Shown here piece after piece: positions 1 through 8,923 of a stretch of 64,000 nt of DNA (its first letter is position 1; each line of letters begins with the position of its first letter). The notes below the pieces were generated by a model, which did no database searches, was not told the origin of the DNA, and worked only from the letters and a program-made list of their open reading frames with translations. The position numbers were made by a program, and so were the translations under genes. The stretch covers positions 46,493 to 110,492 of the forward strand of contig PBSL01000011.1 in NCBI GenBank assembly GCA_002726205.1, in the 5' to 3' direction. The stretch comes from Planctomycetaceae bacterium (lineage in GTDB: Bacteria > Planctomycetota > Planctomycetia > Planctomycetales > Planctomycetaceae).

Positions 1-1889
1 TCTTGCCGCTGGAGGTCAGCCGGACAAGGCTGGTCATCGTCTTGCCGAGCTGGCGAGGTTGCACGGCCACGGCAAAGGTCGTGGTGCTGCCGGCGGCCAA
101 TGTCGGTAGCAGCCAGGTGACCCGACCGTTGACGGGGTCATAGTCGGCGGTCCCGGTTGCGTTCAGGTAGTCGATCCCCGGCGGCAGTGTCTGGATGAGG
201 GTGGCCGGACCGATTGGTTCCGTCGACGTGTTGGTGACGGCAATCTTGAATGAGGTGTTGCGGCCGACGGCCGATTCCTTGGGGATCGTCTGTTCGATCT
301 TTACCGCGGGAGGCGCGGCCACCTCGATGGTGTCTTCATCCTGGGCGACGATTGCCTTGCCGTTTGCCAGGGTCGCGAGGTTGACCGCCTGCCCGGCGGC
401 CTTGGCCGTGACCTTCAGGACCACGACTCTTGACTCTCCGGAAGCCAGTGTTGGCAGTGGGTATTCGAGGTCATTACCGGCGGGATGGCTGAGCTGGGCG
501 GGGATGACATTGCGAAGGACGATTCCCGACCGGGTCGCCTGGCCCTTGTTGGTCATCGTGAATTTCAACGTCACCACGTCGCCGATCTTGGCCTGCTTTG
601 GTGCGGCGACGGTCAACTGCAGCGTGGGATCGATGGTCTTGGGAGAAGCGACCTCGACCTCGGCCTCGGCAGGCGCCGAGGCGTCGTCCTCGATCTGGAT
701 GACGACCGATGTCCGGGCAGCGAAGCGTACCGTGGCCGAACTGCCAATCGGGCCGGGCACGGTGGGGATGATACGGACTTTGATGATCTTTTCGGCACCC
801 GCTGACAGTGATCCCAGGGACCAGCTCAGAACGTTTTCGGCGATCTCGGCCTGCGGCAAGGTTCCGGTCAAACGGGCCCCGCGTGGGATCCGGTCTTCGA
901 CGACAATCGAATCAACGGTCGTGGTTCCGCTGTTATGAACCAGGATCGAATAGATCAGGGGCTGGCCGAGCTTGGCACTACTGGGCGCGGTCTTGGCAAT
1001 CGTGAGTTGCGGTTGCTGTTTCCCGATCGGAGCACCGGCGTCGATCGTCGCAGTGCCCTGGAGAGGATGTTCAACGATGGCTGCTGGCTGTGCTGGATCG
1101 GCTGCCGCTGGTGTGGTCGACGCGGGCTTGGCGGCGTCGGGCGTGACCGCCGAGGGAGTGTCCGGAAGCACTTTCGCGGTGGGGGGAAATGATGGGATGT
1201 CAGTTATCGCAGGTGGTTGTGGCAGGTCGATTACACGGGCCGGAGCCGATTGGGGCGGCGTTGACGATGCGGGAGGGGGAATCGTGGTGGTTGCCGGTTG
1301 AGATGCGGGAACCACAGTCGGCGGGTCGAGTGCCGGGGCCGCGACGCTCTCCTGGGGCGCAAGCCGCGGCGGAGTGATCGGTGGTGCCGCCGGGAACCCG
1401 GTGGTCGGTGGAGCTGCGAGATCGCTACCGGATTTCGGCGGCGAATCGGTTCCATTGGCGGGCTGGATCGACGGGGGAGGAACGGCTGTCAGATCAGGCG
1501 GTGTGGAGGGGAATCCGGTGGGATCCGGTGTCAGTGCCGCGGGCGGTTGATTGCGAGCGGGGAATGACTCCAGCGACGGGGGTTGGGCGATGTCGGCAAT
1601 CGATGGGGAAGCCGGGGGAGCCGAAACAAGCGACGTTGTCGCGTGCGGTGAAGCTGCCGGCACGACCACGCCGGGCTCTTCCTGGAAGGCGGCTATCGTC
1701 TCGGGGGTGTCAAACCCTTCGGGTTCTCCCAGGTCGAAGTCGTCACCGGTTGTGCCCGGAACGCCGGTTTGGGTTGCGCCCTCGGCCGCGGGAGCCTCCC
1801 GCAGGCCTCGCTGGACTTGCATCACCACCAGGGTGCTGAGCAGGATGACGCAGAGCAGGCCGGTAAAAATCGAGAGGGTCTTGAGCATG
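1..1889 (-). CDS. DUF11-repeat surface protein with Pro-rich stalk (3' end cut by window edge)
   Basis: The minus strand is open from an ATG at 1889 to the left edge, about 629 codons, with no stop. A hydrophobic N-terminus (MLKTLSIFTGLLCVILLSTL) looks like a signal anchor. About 270 residues rich in Pro, Thr and Ala follow, a probable extended stalk. Then come at least three beta-sandwich repeats of the DUF11/CARDB kind, recognisable by segments such as LTIAKTAPSSAKLGQPLIYS, VTLKFTMTNKGQAT and FKIAVTNTSTEPIG, each followed by a proline-containing 'LP' turn and a W-x-L strand. Such proteins are secreted or cell-surface structural or adhesive proteins in planctomycetes. The plus-strand reading frames here are shadows. 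The C-terminus and any anchoring domain lie outside the window. Confidence 0.8.
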
Positions 1890-2045
1890 GGATTCCCTTC
1901 CCAACTGCACGGGGAACACGCCACCACGTCAATTACGCAGGACGCCGAATTGCCTCGCTTGAGACAACGAAAAAGTAACAAATCGCGGGTCGGCAGCCTA
2001 GGCGAGTTTCACTGATATTCTCGCCGATCGTTGTGGCCGGTTCGC

Positions 2046-2978
2046 CTAATCGCCCGGCGTTGGCGGTTCGGTCTCGATGTCGTACCAGGCCATTGCCCGA
2101 TCCATCGGCTCGATCCGCAGCACGACCGTTCCGTCGCGGAAAATTCGTACCGTGCCCGTTGATTCTGAGACGGCGATGGCGATTGCTCCGGTGTTCTTCG
2201 AGATCGCCGCGGCAGCCCAATGCCGCGCTCCCAGGCCCTTGGTCAGCGACAGGCCACTGGCGGGGGCGTTGAGAATCCGGCCGGCGGACTGGACGATCCC
2301 CTCGGCGGAGATGATGAAGGCCCCGTCGAGCTGGGCGATTTCCTTGATGCTCTCCCGGACCCGCGGACTGCGGATCTGCCGTTCCCTTTGAGGGTATCCC
2401 CTGAAGTTGTCATGCACGGCTTCATGGGAAAGCGGAAGAACTTTCCGGTGATTGCCGACCACGAACATCGTTCCCACCGGCTTGCCTTCTCGTCCCTCAC
2501 GTCCGATTTCCACGGCCAGGTCGACGACCGATCGCAGGGTCTCGAGCGGGACCTTGGTTTCGAGTCGTTGCAGGTCGCGGGACGTCAGTCGGGTGAGGTG
2601 GTCGGCAAGGTTGATGACACTGATCGAATCGATCCTGTCTCGCTCGTAGCCGGAATACAGGGCGACGATCGTGTCACCCGGCTGCAACAGGTCGTCGGCA
2701 ATTGCCTCGAGTAACGCCTGGCTGAGCTGCACCTGGCGGGTTTCCGAGGCCGAGAGCAACGGGACGAGGGCGATGTCGTCGGCGGTTGCGGCTCGCTGAA
2801 CATCGGGCTTGCTGCTGGCAACGAGCAGTCGGACCCGCTTGAGTTTCTTGCGGATCTCCTCGAAATCGTAAGGAAATTCCGCAAGCATCACGATTGCAGT
2901 CGCATCGGTCTGCATCACGACACGCCGGGCCGCTGCCAGGAGTTCGGCAACCGTGGGAGAAAGGGCCTTGCGTTGCAT
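2046..2978 (-). CDS. DacZ-type diadenylate cyclase (DisA_N domain)
   Basis: The 310-residue protein has two parts. The first ~150 residues form a Rossmann-like domain resembling the pyruvate-kinase C-terminal-like domain of archaeal DacZ. The C-terminal half is a DisA_N (DAC) domain with the signature QLDGAFIIS (DGA motif) and GLGARHWAAAAIS at the site of the RHR motif. DAC enzymes condense two ATP into cyclic di-AMP, a cytoplasmic second messenger. No transmembrane segment or DNA-binding HhH domain is present, so it is neither CdaA nor full DisA. The third RHR residue is Trp here, which may matter for ATP binding or may be normal for this subclass. The start has no clear Shine-Dalgarno sequence. 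The neighbours do not suggest a pathway. Confidence 0.83.
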   Translation of the reverse strand: MQRKALSPTVAELLAAARRVVMQTDATAIVMLAEFPYDFEEIRKKLKRVRLLVASSKPDVQRAATADDIALVPLLSASETRQVQLSQALLEAIADDLLQPGDTIVALYSGYERDRIDSISVINLADHLTRLTSRDLQRLETKVPLETLRSVVDLAVEIGREGREGKPVGTMFVVGNHRKVLPLSHEAVHDNFRGYPQRERQIRSPRVRESIKEIAQLDGAFIISAEGIVQSAGRILNAPASGLSLTKGLGARHWAAAAISKNTGAIAIAVSESTGTVRIFRDGTVVLRIEPMDRAMAWYDIETEPPTPGD

Positions 2979-3059
2979 GCCGTCACCGAAACAGGCGAAC
3001 CGGTGGGCGCACAGCCTGTGCTGCCCTCAACCTCCAGTGTAGACGAAAGCCGGGCGCGG

Positions 3060-3974
3060 TCAATCGCCCTCGGAGAGCACCAGTTCGTGCGTCGTCTTGG
3101 CCGTCATCAACGTGTCGTCCCCAAACGGTCCCACCAGGGTGCTGTCGATCCGTGTCGTTTTGGAAATCAGCAGGCCGCGGCGGATATCGAACACGACAGT
3201 GCCCGAGGAGACGACCTGGATCAACTGCGCCAGGATTCGCCGATCGGTGACCGGGGTCAATTTCACGGTCTTCCAGGTGATCGTGGCCTTCGAGTCGGCG
3301 ACTTCGTCCAGCGTGTAAATCCGCTTGATGGCGATTCGTCGCTGTTGACGATCCGAATCGATCGCTGTCACGTGGAATGCCTCGTCCCAGGCGGCACCCA
3401 CGCCAACGGGAACGGCCGGCAGGGGGACCAGAAAACTGCGATTCACCAGCGACTTTGACATCGAGGTGAACGTGGAACCCGGGTTGGCCTTTAGCCAGGT
3501 CTTGCTGACCGAAAGCACCTTCAGCAACTTGCCGGAGGTCCCAAAACGGCTGCGGGCAATTGGCCGACCGATCGTCTGCAGCAAAGGTCGGAAATCACTG
3601 GGACACTTGTCGGGGTCGGCCGTGCTGTCAACGTGAATCGGAGGATCGGTTCCCTTTTGAGCGTGGATCTTCACCCGGTCGACAACCGTCTCGACCAACC
3701 CCTGTCCCCGGTCATCGACAGTGAGCACCCGGTAGTGCTTGCGCGTCTCGCGGTTGTTGAGGATCCGGACGCTCTTTTCGCCCTTGCGGACCTGGATGCT
3801 GCTGTTGAATCGATCGTCGTAGTGCACCGCCTGTTTCGCGGTGAACTTGAACGCCAGTTGCCAGACCGGAGCCGCCGATTTCGCCTTGTTGCCGTCACCT
3901 GCCGCACGCAGCGACGGGCACAACAGCAGGGCAATGACAACGATCAGGCAGGCACGTCGGAACGGGATGAGCAC
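3060..3974 (-). CDS. Exported protein of unknown function
   Basis: I chose the GTG at 3974 because AGGAG lies 8-9 nt upstream and a clean signal peptide follows (VLIPFRRACLIVVIALLLCP, cleavage probably after LRAA). An upstream in-frame ATG at 4265 would run deep into nadK and is rejected. The mature part, about 275 residues, is Thr/Val-rich and predicted mostly beta: a VWQLAFKFTAKQAVHYDD segment near the start, a central PVGVGAAWDEAFHVTA loop and a C-terminal DTLMTAKTTHELVL strand. It resembles the DUF6263-like class of secreted beta-barrel proteins in planctomycetes, but I cannot assign the family firmly. It lies downstream of nadK on the same strand with a 124-nt gap. Confidence 0.72.
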   Translation of the reverse strand: MLIPFRRACLIVVIALLLCPSLRAAGDGNKAKSAAPVWQLAFKFTAKQAVHYDDRFNSSIQVRKGEKSVRILNNRETRKHYRVLTVDDRGQGLVETVVDRVKIHAQKGTDPPIHVDSTADPDKCPSDFRPLLQTIGRPIARSRFGTSGKLLKVLSVSKTWLKANPGSTFTSMSKSLVNRSFLVPLPAVPVGVGAAWDEAFHVTAIDSDRQQRRIAIKRIYTLDEVADSKATITWKTVKLTPVTDRRILAQLIQVVSSGTVVFDIRRGLLISKTTRIDSTLVGPFGDDTLMTAKTTHELVLSEGD

Positions 3975-4098
3975 GACCGGGGGCTCCTGGCGGGGACAAT
4001 CGCGCGGAAGCCTAGCAGATCTGCTACCAGCCTGGGGAGAGCGATTCTGCGATGCGGACGAGAATCCGGCCGGATCGTTGGTTTCCAGTCCAGGGGCG

Positions 4099-4959
4099 TT
4101 ATCGTGCCCTGGCTCGGGTTTGGCCGCTCCAGCCGAGCTTGTTTCGCAGCGCCGAGTAGTAGCTGTGCCCTGGCACCCGCGCCAGTTGAAAGGCGAGTTC
4201 GGAGCGGACGACGTGAATCGTGTCACCGGACACAAACCCGCGTTGAATCTGACCGTCAACAACAAGCATCACTCCATCGGGGACATTGGTCATCTTCAGC
4301 GTGTACTTTCGATCGGCGCGGTCAACCAGCGGGCGATTGGTGAGCGTGTGCGGATTCAGAGGGGTGACAACGAAGGCCTGAAGATCCTGCCGGAGAATCG
4401 GGCCACCCGCCGAAAGACTGTGGGCGGTCGAGCCGACCGGCGTACTGATGATCACGCCGTCGCCGCTGTAGGTCGTGACTTCCTCGCCGTCGATTTCAAG
4501 GCAGATGTCCAGCATGCTCAGGCTCGACCCAGCACACAACGCGATTTCGTTGAGACCCGCGATGCTCTCGGTTGTCCCGTCGGCCGCCTCGTGATGGCAC
4601 TCGAACATCAGGTGCTCGGTGACCCGGTATTGTCGGTTGCGAATAACCGGCAGGTTCTCGCGAAATTCCTCGAGCGAAAGGTCGGCGAGAAAACCCAACC
4701 GTCCCAGGTTGACACCCAGGATCGGTCGTTGGGTGGCGGCCAGTTGCCGGCAAGCCCGCAACATCGCTCCATCGCCTCCGAGTACGACGACAAGATCGGA
4801 TTCCGGGGGCGGGTCGGCCAGGTCTTCGGTCACGGCCGCAGCGACAACTTCGACACCGTCCTGCTGGTCGAGAAAGGCGGAGAGTTCCGTCCAGGCGTCC
4901 TGGACACGCGGACTCTGATCGCGGGCCAGGACGATCAACCTTAAAATGTCGTCAGCCAT
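4099..4959 (-). CDS. nadK: NAD kinase
   Basis: This cytoplasmic enzyme phosphorylates NAD to NADP. Family motifs are in order: VVVLGGDGAMLRA (GGDG nucleotide loop), GVNLGRLGFLADL, GLNEIAL with the conserved Asn-Glu, and the long glycine/serine motif SGDGVIISTPVGSTAHSLSA that binds NAD. The length, 286 residues, is normal for bacterial NadK. The ATG at 4959 is preferred over the in-frame GTG at 4968 because AAGGG sits 8 nt upstream of it. The gene is divergent from the unknown gene starting near 5045, with both promoters in a short region of under 90 nt. All catalytic features are present. Confidence 0.95.
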   Translation of the reverse strand: MADDILRLIVLARDQSPRVQDAWTELSAFLDQQDGVEVVAAAVTEDLADPPPESDLVVVLGGDGAMLRACRQLAATQRPILGVNLGRLGFLADLSLEEFRENLPVIRNRQYRVTEHLMFECHHEAADGTTESIAGLNEIALCAGSSLSMLDICLEIDGEEVTTYSGDGVIISTPVGSTAHSLSAGGPILRQDLQAFVVTPLNPHTLTNRPLVDRADRKYTLKMTNVPDGVMLVVDGQIQRGFVSGDTIHVVRSELAFQLARVPGHSYYSALRNKLGWSGQTRARAR

Positions 4960-5044
4960 TGCGGTCACCCTTGGGAAATCCCGGCGCGATTGTCCACAAT
5001 GGTCCCAGCAACGGCAACGCCATCGACCTGTCCGGGTACTCCAC

Positions 5045-5734
5045 GTGAATTACTTTGCCCACGGACTGCGTTTTACCGACAGGCCCTGGTTCCTGGCCGG
5101 TACGGCCGTTCCCGACTGGCTGAGCGTGGTCAATCGCCGGGTGAGAATGAGAACCCGTCACGTCACCCCGTTTGCCGACGGGAGCGGCTCGATCCAGGCC
5201 GAGGTGGCTGCCGGCGCGTTGCAGCACCTTGAAGATGACCAGCACTTTCATGGGTGTCGCGCATTCGTGGAGATCACCGGAACGATGGCCGTGGACTTCC
5301 GGAATCGTTTGCCGTCGGGACCAGGCTACAGGCCGGGGCTGCTGGGGCACATCGCAGCGGAACTGGTGCTTGACGGCCTGTTGATCGCTCGTGATCCGGG
5401 CCGGCTGGTTCGATACTACGAGGCTCTTGAAAGGATCGATCCCGTCGCAGTCCAGGACGCGGTCAATCGCATGGCCCGTGGCGGACAGACACAGGATCTG
5501 GCCGAGTTGATCAAGCGGTTCCTGTTGCACCCTTTCCTGGGCGACTACACCGACCCCGAGCGATTGTTGTATCGCTTGAATCAAGTGATGCGGCGAATCA
5601 AACTGGCTCAACTTCCCCACGACGTGGTTGTGGTGATTGAACGGGGAACTGAATTGGTCGAGTCGAGAGTGACGGAGTTGCTGGGATGGGTGCCGCCAGT
5701 CGGGGAAGTTGGCGGCAAACGGGCGGCTGGTTGA
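5045..5734 (+). CDS. Conserved protein, DUF479/ACP-phosphodiesterase-like
   Basis: I do not recognise this protein firmly. From the GTG at 5045 it begins VNYFAHGLRF, with AGTAVPDWLS, then a His/Asp-rich stretch ALQHLEDDQHFHGC and GHIAAELVLDGLLI. The order (N-terminal N-[YF]-[FL]-AH, then a metal-type H-x3-DD-x2-F-H, then a helical D-x-LL segment) recalls the all-helical acyl-carrier-protein phosphodiesterase (DUF479) and zinc-dependent phospholipase C-like folds. A hydrolase role is therefore possible but inferred. An ATG at 4946 in the same frame would overlap the nadK start, so the shorter start is preferred; the ribosome-binding signal is weak. The protein is about 229 residues, soluble and without a signal peptide. 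Confidence 0.65.
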   Translation: MNYFAHGLRFTDRPWFLAGTAVPDWLSVVNRRVRMRTRHVTPFADGSGSIQAEVAAGALQHLEDDQHFHGCRAFVEITGTMAVDFRNRLPSGPGYRPGLLGHIAAELVLDGLLIARDPGRLVRYYEALERIDPVAVQDAVNRMARGGQTQDLAELIKRFLLHPFLGDYTDPERLLYRLNQVMRRIKLAQLPHDVVVVIERGTELVESRVTELLGWVPPVGEVGGKRAAG

Positions 5735-5771
5735 ACTGGTGTCGCGAGATACTCGCTGAAAGGGGTTAACG

Positions 5772-6614
5772 ATGAAGTACGGAATGAACCTGCTGCTGTG
5801 GGCCACCGCGGTGGATGAATCTCATGACGCGGTACTCGAACAGATCAAGGAGATCGGGTACGACGGGGTCGAAATCCCGATTTTCGACCACGATGCGGCC
5901 GCCTTCGAACGACTCGGGAACAAGCTCGACGAACTGGGATTGGAGCGGACGGCCGTGACGATTTCGGGGGAGGACGCCAATCCAATTTCTGCCGACGCCA
6001 GCGTGCGTGCCGAAGCGGTCACACGGCTGAAAAGTGCCGTCGACATGTGCCGCCTGGCAGGGTCACCGCTGTTGTGCGGTCCGTTTCATTCGGCACTGGG
6101 CTATTTCTCGGAGGCCCTGCCGACCGAAGAGGAGTGGCGGCACGGACAGGACACGCTGCGTGAAGTGGCCGACTACGCCGGTGAGAATGGTGTGACGCTG
6201 GTGCTGGAGTACCTCAACAGGTTCGAGTTGTACTTCCTGAACTGCGCGGCCGATTGTGCGCGATTCACCCGCGAGGTCGATCATCCTGCACTGAAGATGA
6301 TGTACGACACGTTTCACGCCAACATCGAGGAGAAAGACATCACCGCGGCGGTGAAGTCGTGCATCGACCAGTGCGTGCACGTGCACATCTCGGAGAATGA
6401 CCGCTCGACGCCGGGAAGTGGCGGGGTCGATTGGGACACGTCGTTTGCCGCCTTGAAGGAAGTCGACTACGACGGCTGGATGGTGGTCGAGGCCTTCGGT
6501 CTTTCGTTGCCCGACCTGGCGGCGGCCACAAAGATCTGGCGGCGGATGTACGAGTCCGAAGAACAACTGGCGACCGACGCCCTGTCGTTCATGAAGAGTC
6601 GCTGGGAAGGATAG
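5772..6614 (+). CDS. Sugar phosphate isomerase/epimerase (tagatose/psicose 3-epimerase type)
   Basis: A 280-residue xylose-isomerase-like TIM barrel. The metal-binding set of the D-tagatose/D-psicose 3-epimerase group is visible: Glu146 (LVLEYLNRFE), Asp179 (MMYDTFHANIEE), His205 (HVHISENDR) and Glu240 (MVVEAFG). It should interconvert a ketose or ketose derivative at C3 in the cytoplasm using Mn or Co; the substrate is unknown. AAAGG lies 9-10 nt before the ATG. It is 37 nt after the DUF479-like gene on the same strand. Its last 148 nt overlap the 3' end of the convergent M50 gene. Confidence 0.88.
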   Translation: MKYGMNLLLWATAVDESHDAVLEQIKEIGYDGVEIPIFDHDAAAFERLGNKLDELGLERTAVTISGEDANPISADASVRAEAVTRLKSAVDMCRLAGSPLLCGPFHSALGYFSEALPTEEEWRHGQDTLREVADYAGENGVTLVLEYLNRFELYFLNCAADCARFTREVDHPALKMMYDTFHANIEEKDITAAVKSCIDQCVHVHISENDRSTPGSGGVDWDTSFAALKEVDYDGWMVVEAFGLSLPDLAAATKIWRRMYESEEQLATDALSFMKSRWEG

Positions 6615-7681
6615 CGGCGGGTCAGTTGTGTCCCGCTCGGGCGAGGCCGATGTGTGGTCGGGGCAGTCGGGGCCGACGGTTGGGCTGGTGGCTGTGGTTC
6701 GATCACATCGATCGGTGCCGGTGTCAACCCGATCGCCAGGAAGCCCAACGTGATCCAGCCGGCCAGGTGTCGGCCCGTTCCCAGCGGGACCGTGTCGTCG
6801 GTTGTCGGTGGGTGCTTGGGACCCATCAGCAGCAGCAGGACCAGCAGTACGCTGAACGAGGGGTCGCGGGCCAGCACCATGTAGACGGCTGCAGCGGCCA
6901 TCAGCGACAAGGCCACGACATGGGCTCGCTTGCCGATCAACGTGTAGAGGATGTGGCCACCGTCGAGCTGCCCGATCGGTAGCAGGTTCAACGCCGTGAT
7001 GAAAATTCCCACCCAGCCGGCAAAGACCAGGGGATTCAGCAGTACGGTTTGACCGTCTGCCAGTGGGCCGTGCACCCATTCGATCATCCATTGCAGCAGC
7101 AACGGGTCGCCGTAGACGAGGATCGGCATGTCCGGGTTCTTCGGCAAGGTGACGACAGTCGACGACTGCAGGCCCCACAAGGTGACCGGTATCGTGACCA
7201 GGAGTCCGGCCAGCGGGCCACTGATGGCGATGTCGAACATCGCCCGGCGGTTCGCGTAGCCGGAGGCCTGGACGATGACGGCACCCATCGTGCCAAAAGG
7301 TGATATGGGCATCGGGATGAAAAACGGCAGTGTCGCCGGCACCTCGTACCGCTTGGCCTGCAGGAAATGGCCCATCTCGTGGGCGATCAGGATCCCCATC
7401 ACCGCCGCTGTGAATTCCAGGCCGCTGGCCAGGCAGGCACGAAGGAATTCGGACCTGTTCATTTCCGGATCGATTTCGGCAAGCGCCGCCCCCGCCCATG
7501 TCGTGCTGATGCAAGTGGCGATGAACAGGCCGACGGCCAACCGTGGCCGGGTCTTGAGTCGCGGTCTCAATCGCGGCAGTCGAAGCCCGTTGTTGGGGAC
7601 ACCAGCGATCGGACTCACGTCGACGGTGAGTTCATCTTCAGAGGCGGAAAAGTGACCGGGATCAGGCACGAGGTCGGGCAC
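6467..7681 (-). CDS. M50-family site-2-type metalloprotease (membrane)
   Basis: A 404-residue polytopic membrane protein with the zinc site HEMGH (His101, Glu102, His105) inside a helix and the partner motif LDGGH about 145 residues later in the fourth hydrophobic region, both typical of M50/S2P intramembrane peptidases. PFFIPMPISPFGTMGAVI is typical of the plant EGY/planctomycete-cyanobacterial branch. The expected role is intramembrane cleavage of a membrane protein, perhaps an anti-sigma factor; no such partner is adjacent. The hydrophobic core ends near residue 320; the remaining ~80 residues are hydrophilic, Pro/Thr-rich and encoded partly by DNA antisense to the epimerase gene. The start is a GTG at 7681 with no evident ribosome-binding site. 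Confidence 0.88.
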   Translation of the reverse strand: MPDLVPDPGHFSASEDELTVDVSPIAGVPNNGLRLPRLRPRLKTRPRLAVGLFIATCISTTWAGAALAEIDPEMNRSEFLRACLASGLEFTAAVMGILIAHEMGHFLQAKRYEVPATLPFFIPMPISPFGTMGAVIVQASGYANRRAMFDIAISGPLAGLLVTIPVTLWGLQSSTVVTLPKNPDMPILVYGDPLLLQWMIEWVHGPLADGQTVLLNPLVFAGWVGIFITALNLLPIGQLDGGHILYTLIGKRAHVVALSLMAAAAVYMVLARDPSFSVLLVLLLLMGPKHPPTTDDTVPLGTGRHLAGWITLGFLAIGLTPAPIDVIEPQPPAQPSAPTAPTTHRPRPSGTQLTRRYPSQRLFMNDRASVASCSSDSYIRRQIFVAAARSGNERPKASTTIQPS

Positions 7682-7840
7682 GGGTGAAGGTCAAAAGGGA
7701 AGAAGACCGACTGGGGGTCATTGTAGCCGAAAGGACGCGGGCCTGCCGAGGGCCTGCGTGGTTGCCAGTGGCGGCACTTGGCAGGACAATTCCTTACCGA
7801 GACAGCCGATCAGTCCCCCCGACTCCTGGAGATCGACCCG

Positions 7841-8923
7841 ATGCGGGTGACCAATGTTGATGTGACCGTCGTCGAGGTACCGCAGGTAGCCCCGATCGCC
7901 CCCTACCGCTCTCACGTGCGGACCAGTTCGACGACGATGAGCGCGATCGTCAGGGTCGAGACCGACGAGGGCCTTGTCGGTTGGGGAGAGCACAACGTGA
8001 ACTTTCTGCCCGAAATCAGTGCCGCGAGAATGCAGTCCGATGCCCGGGCGTGGACGGTTGGACGTGATGCCACCAACCTGGTCGCGTTTCATCGTGACTG
8101 CCGACTCGAGACACGGCTGAAGTCGGGGATCGAACTGGCATTGTGGGACTTGAAAGGAAAGGCACTTGGCGTGCCGGTGGTTGACCTGCTGGGCGGCAGG
8201 ATCCGCGACGAGGTGGAACTGGCCGCCTGCATGGGGATCCAGACCTACGAGCGGGCCGGAGAAATCGCGTCCCATTATGTCGAGGAAGGCTACACGACCC
8301 TGAAGACAAAGGCCGGCAGCGACATGCAGGAGGACCTGGAAATGGTCCGCGGTGTTCGCGACGCGGTGGGTGCAAAGCTGAAACTTCGCATCGATCCCAA
8401 CCGGGCCTATTCGTTGGAGGAAGCCACGCAACTGGGCCGTCGACTTGAAGAGTACGAACTGGAATATCTTGAACAACCGATTCCCGCCGAACCGTTGGCA
8501 GAAGCGGCCAGTTTGCGGGCCGCGACCAAAACCCCGATCGCTCTCAACGAGAGCGTCGTGGACCCGGCCAGTGCCTGGGAGATTCTCGACGCGGGGGCTG
8601 CCGAGTTCCTGTTGCCCGACACCCATATCGCCGGTGGCATCTGGCCTTGCATCGAGATCGGCCATCTGGCCCACGCCGCCGGCGTGCCGTGCATCATGCA
8701 TTGTGGACATGACCTGGGACCCAAGACCGCGGCCATGCTCCACGTGGCCGGTTCGTGCCCGGCCTACACCCTGGCTAACGATTCCACCTACTTCGGCCTG
8801 GAAGATGACGTGACGCTTGTGCCCTTCGAGATCAAGGACGGCCGGATTGCCGTCCCCGCCGTGCCGGGGTTGGGATGTGATGTCGATCCGGAGAAACTGA
8901 TCCGTTATCGCGTCGAGTGCTGA
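7841..8923 (+). CDS. Mandelate racemase/muconate-lactonizing-type enolase superfamily enzyme
   Basis: The ATG at 7841 has GGAG 9-10 nt upstream and gives 360 residues. Members abstract an alpha-proton from a carboxylate substrate to form an enolate held by Mg. Visible elements are the capping-domain start MRVTNVDVTVVEVP, the base motif TLKTKAG (K-x-K), metal ligands in LRIDPNRAY (Asp), YLEQPIP (Glu) and ALNESV (Glu), and a likely Asp-His dyad in LLPDTHIAGG and CIMHCGHD, as in the mandelate racemase subgroup. The reaction could be racemisation, epimerisation or acid-sugar dehydration; substrate not predictable. A serine hydrolase gene follows 29 nt downstream. Confidence 0.87.
   Translation: MRVTNVDVTVVEVPQVAPIAPYRSHVRTSSTTMSAIVRVETDEGLVGWGEHNVNFLPEISAARMQSDARAWTVGRDATNLVAFHRDCRLETRLKSGIELALWDLKGKALGVPVVDLLGGRIRDEVELAACMGIQTYERAGEIASHYVEEGYTTLKTKAGSDMQEDLEMVRGVRDAVGAKLKLRIDPNRAYSLEEATQLGRRLEEYELEYLEQPIPAEPLAEAASLRAATKTPIALNESVVDPASAWEILDAGAAEFLLPDTHIAGGIWPCIEIGHLAHAAGVPCIMHCGHDLGPKTAAMLHVAGSCPAYTLANDSTYFGLEDDVTLVPFEIKDGRIAVPAVPGLGCDVDPEKLIRYRVEC

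Noticed and set aside
195..2015. Several plus-strand open frames at the left edge
   Set aside because: The minus strand carries a long continuous frame with DUF11 features through the whole area; the plus frames have low-complexity Arg/Gly composition typical of shadows.
3975..4265. Upstream extension of the exported protein gene to an ATG at 4265
   Set aside because: It would overlap nadK for over 160 nt and precede the signal peptide; the GTG at 3974 has AGGAG and a proper leader.
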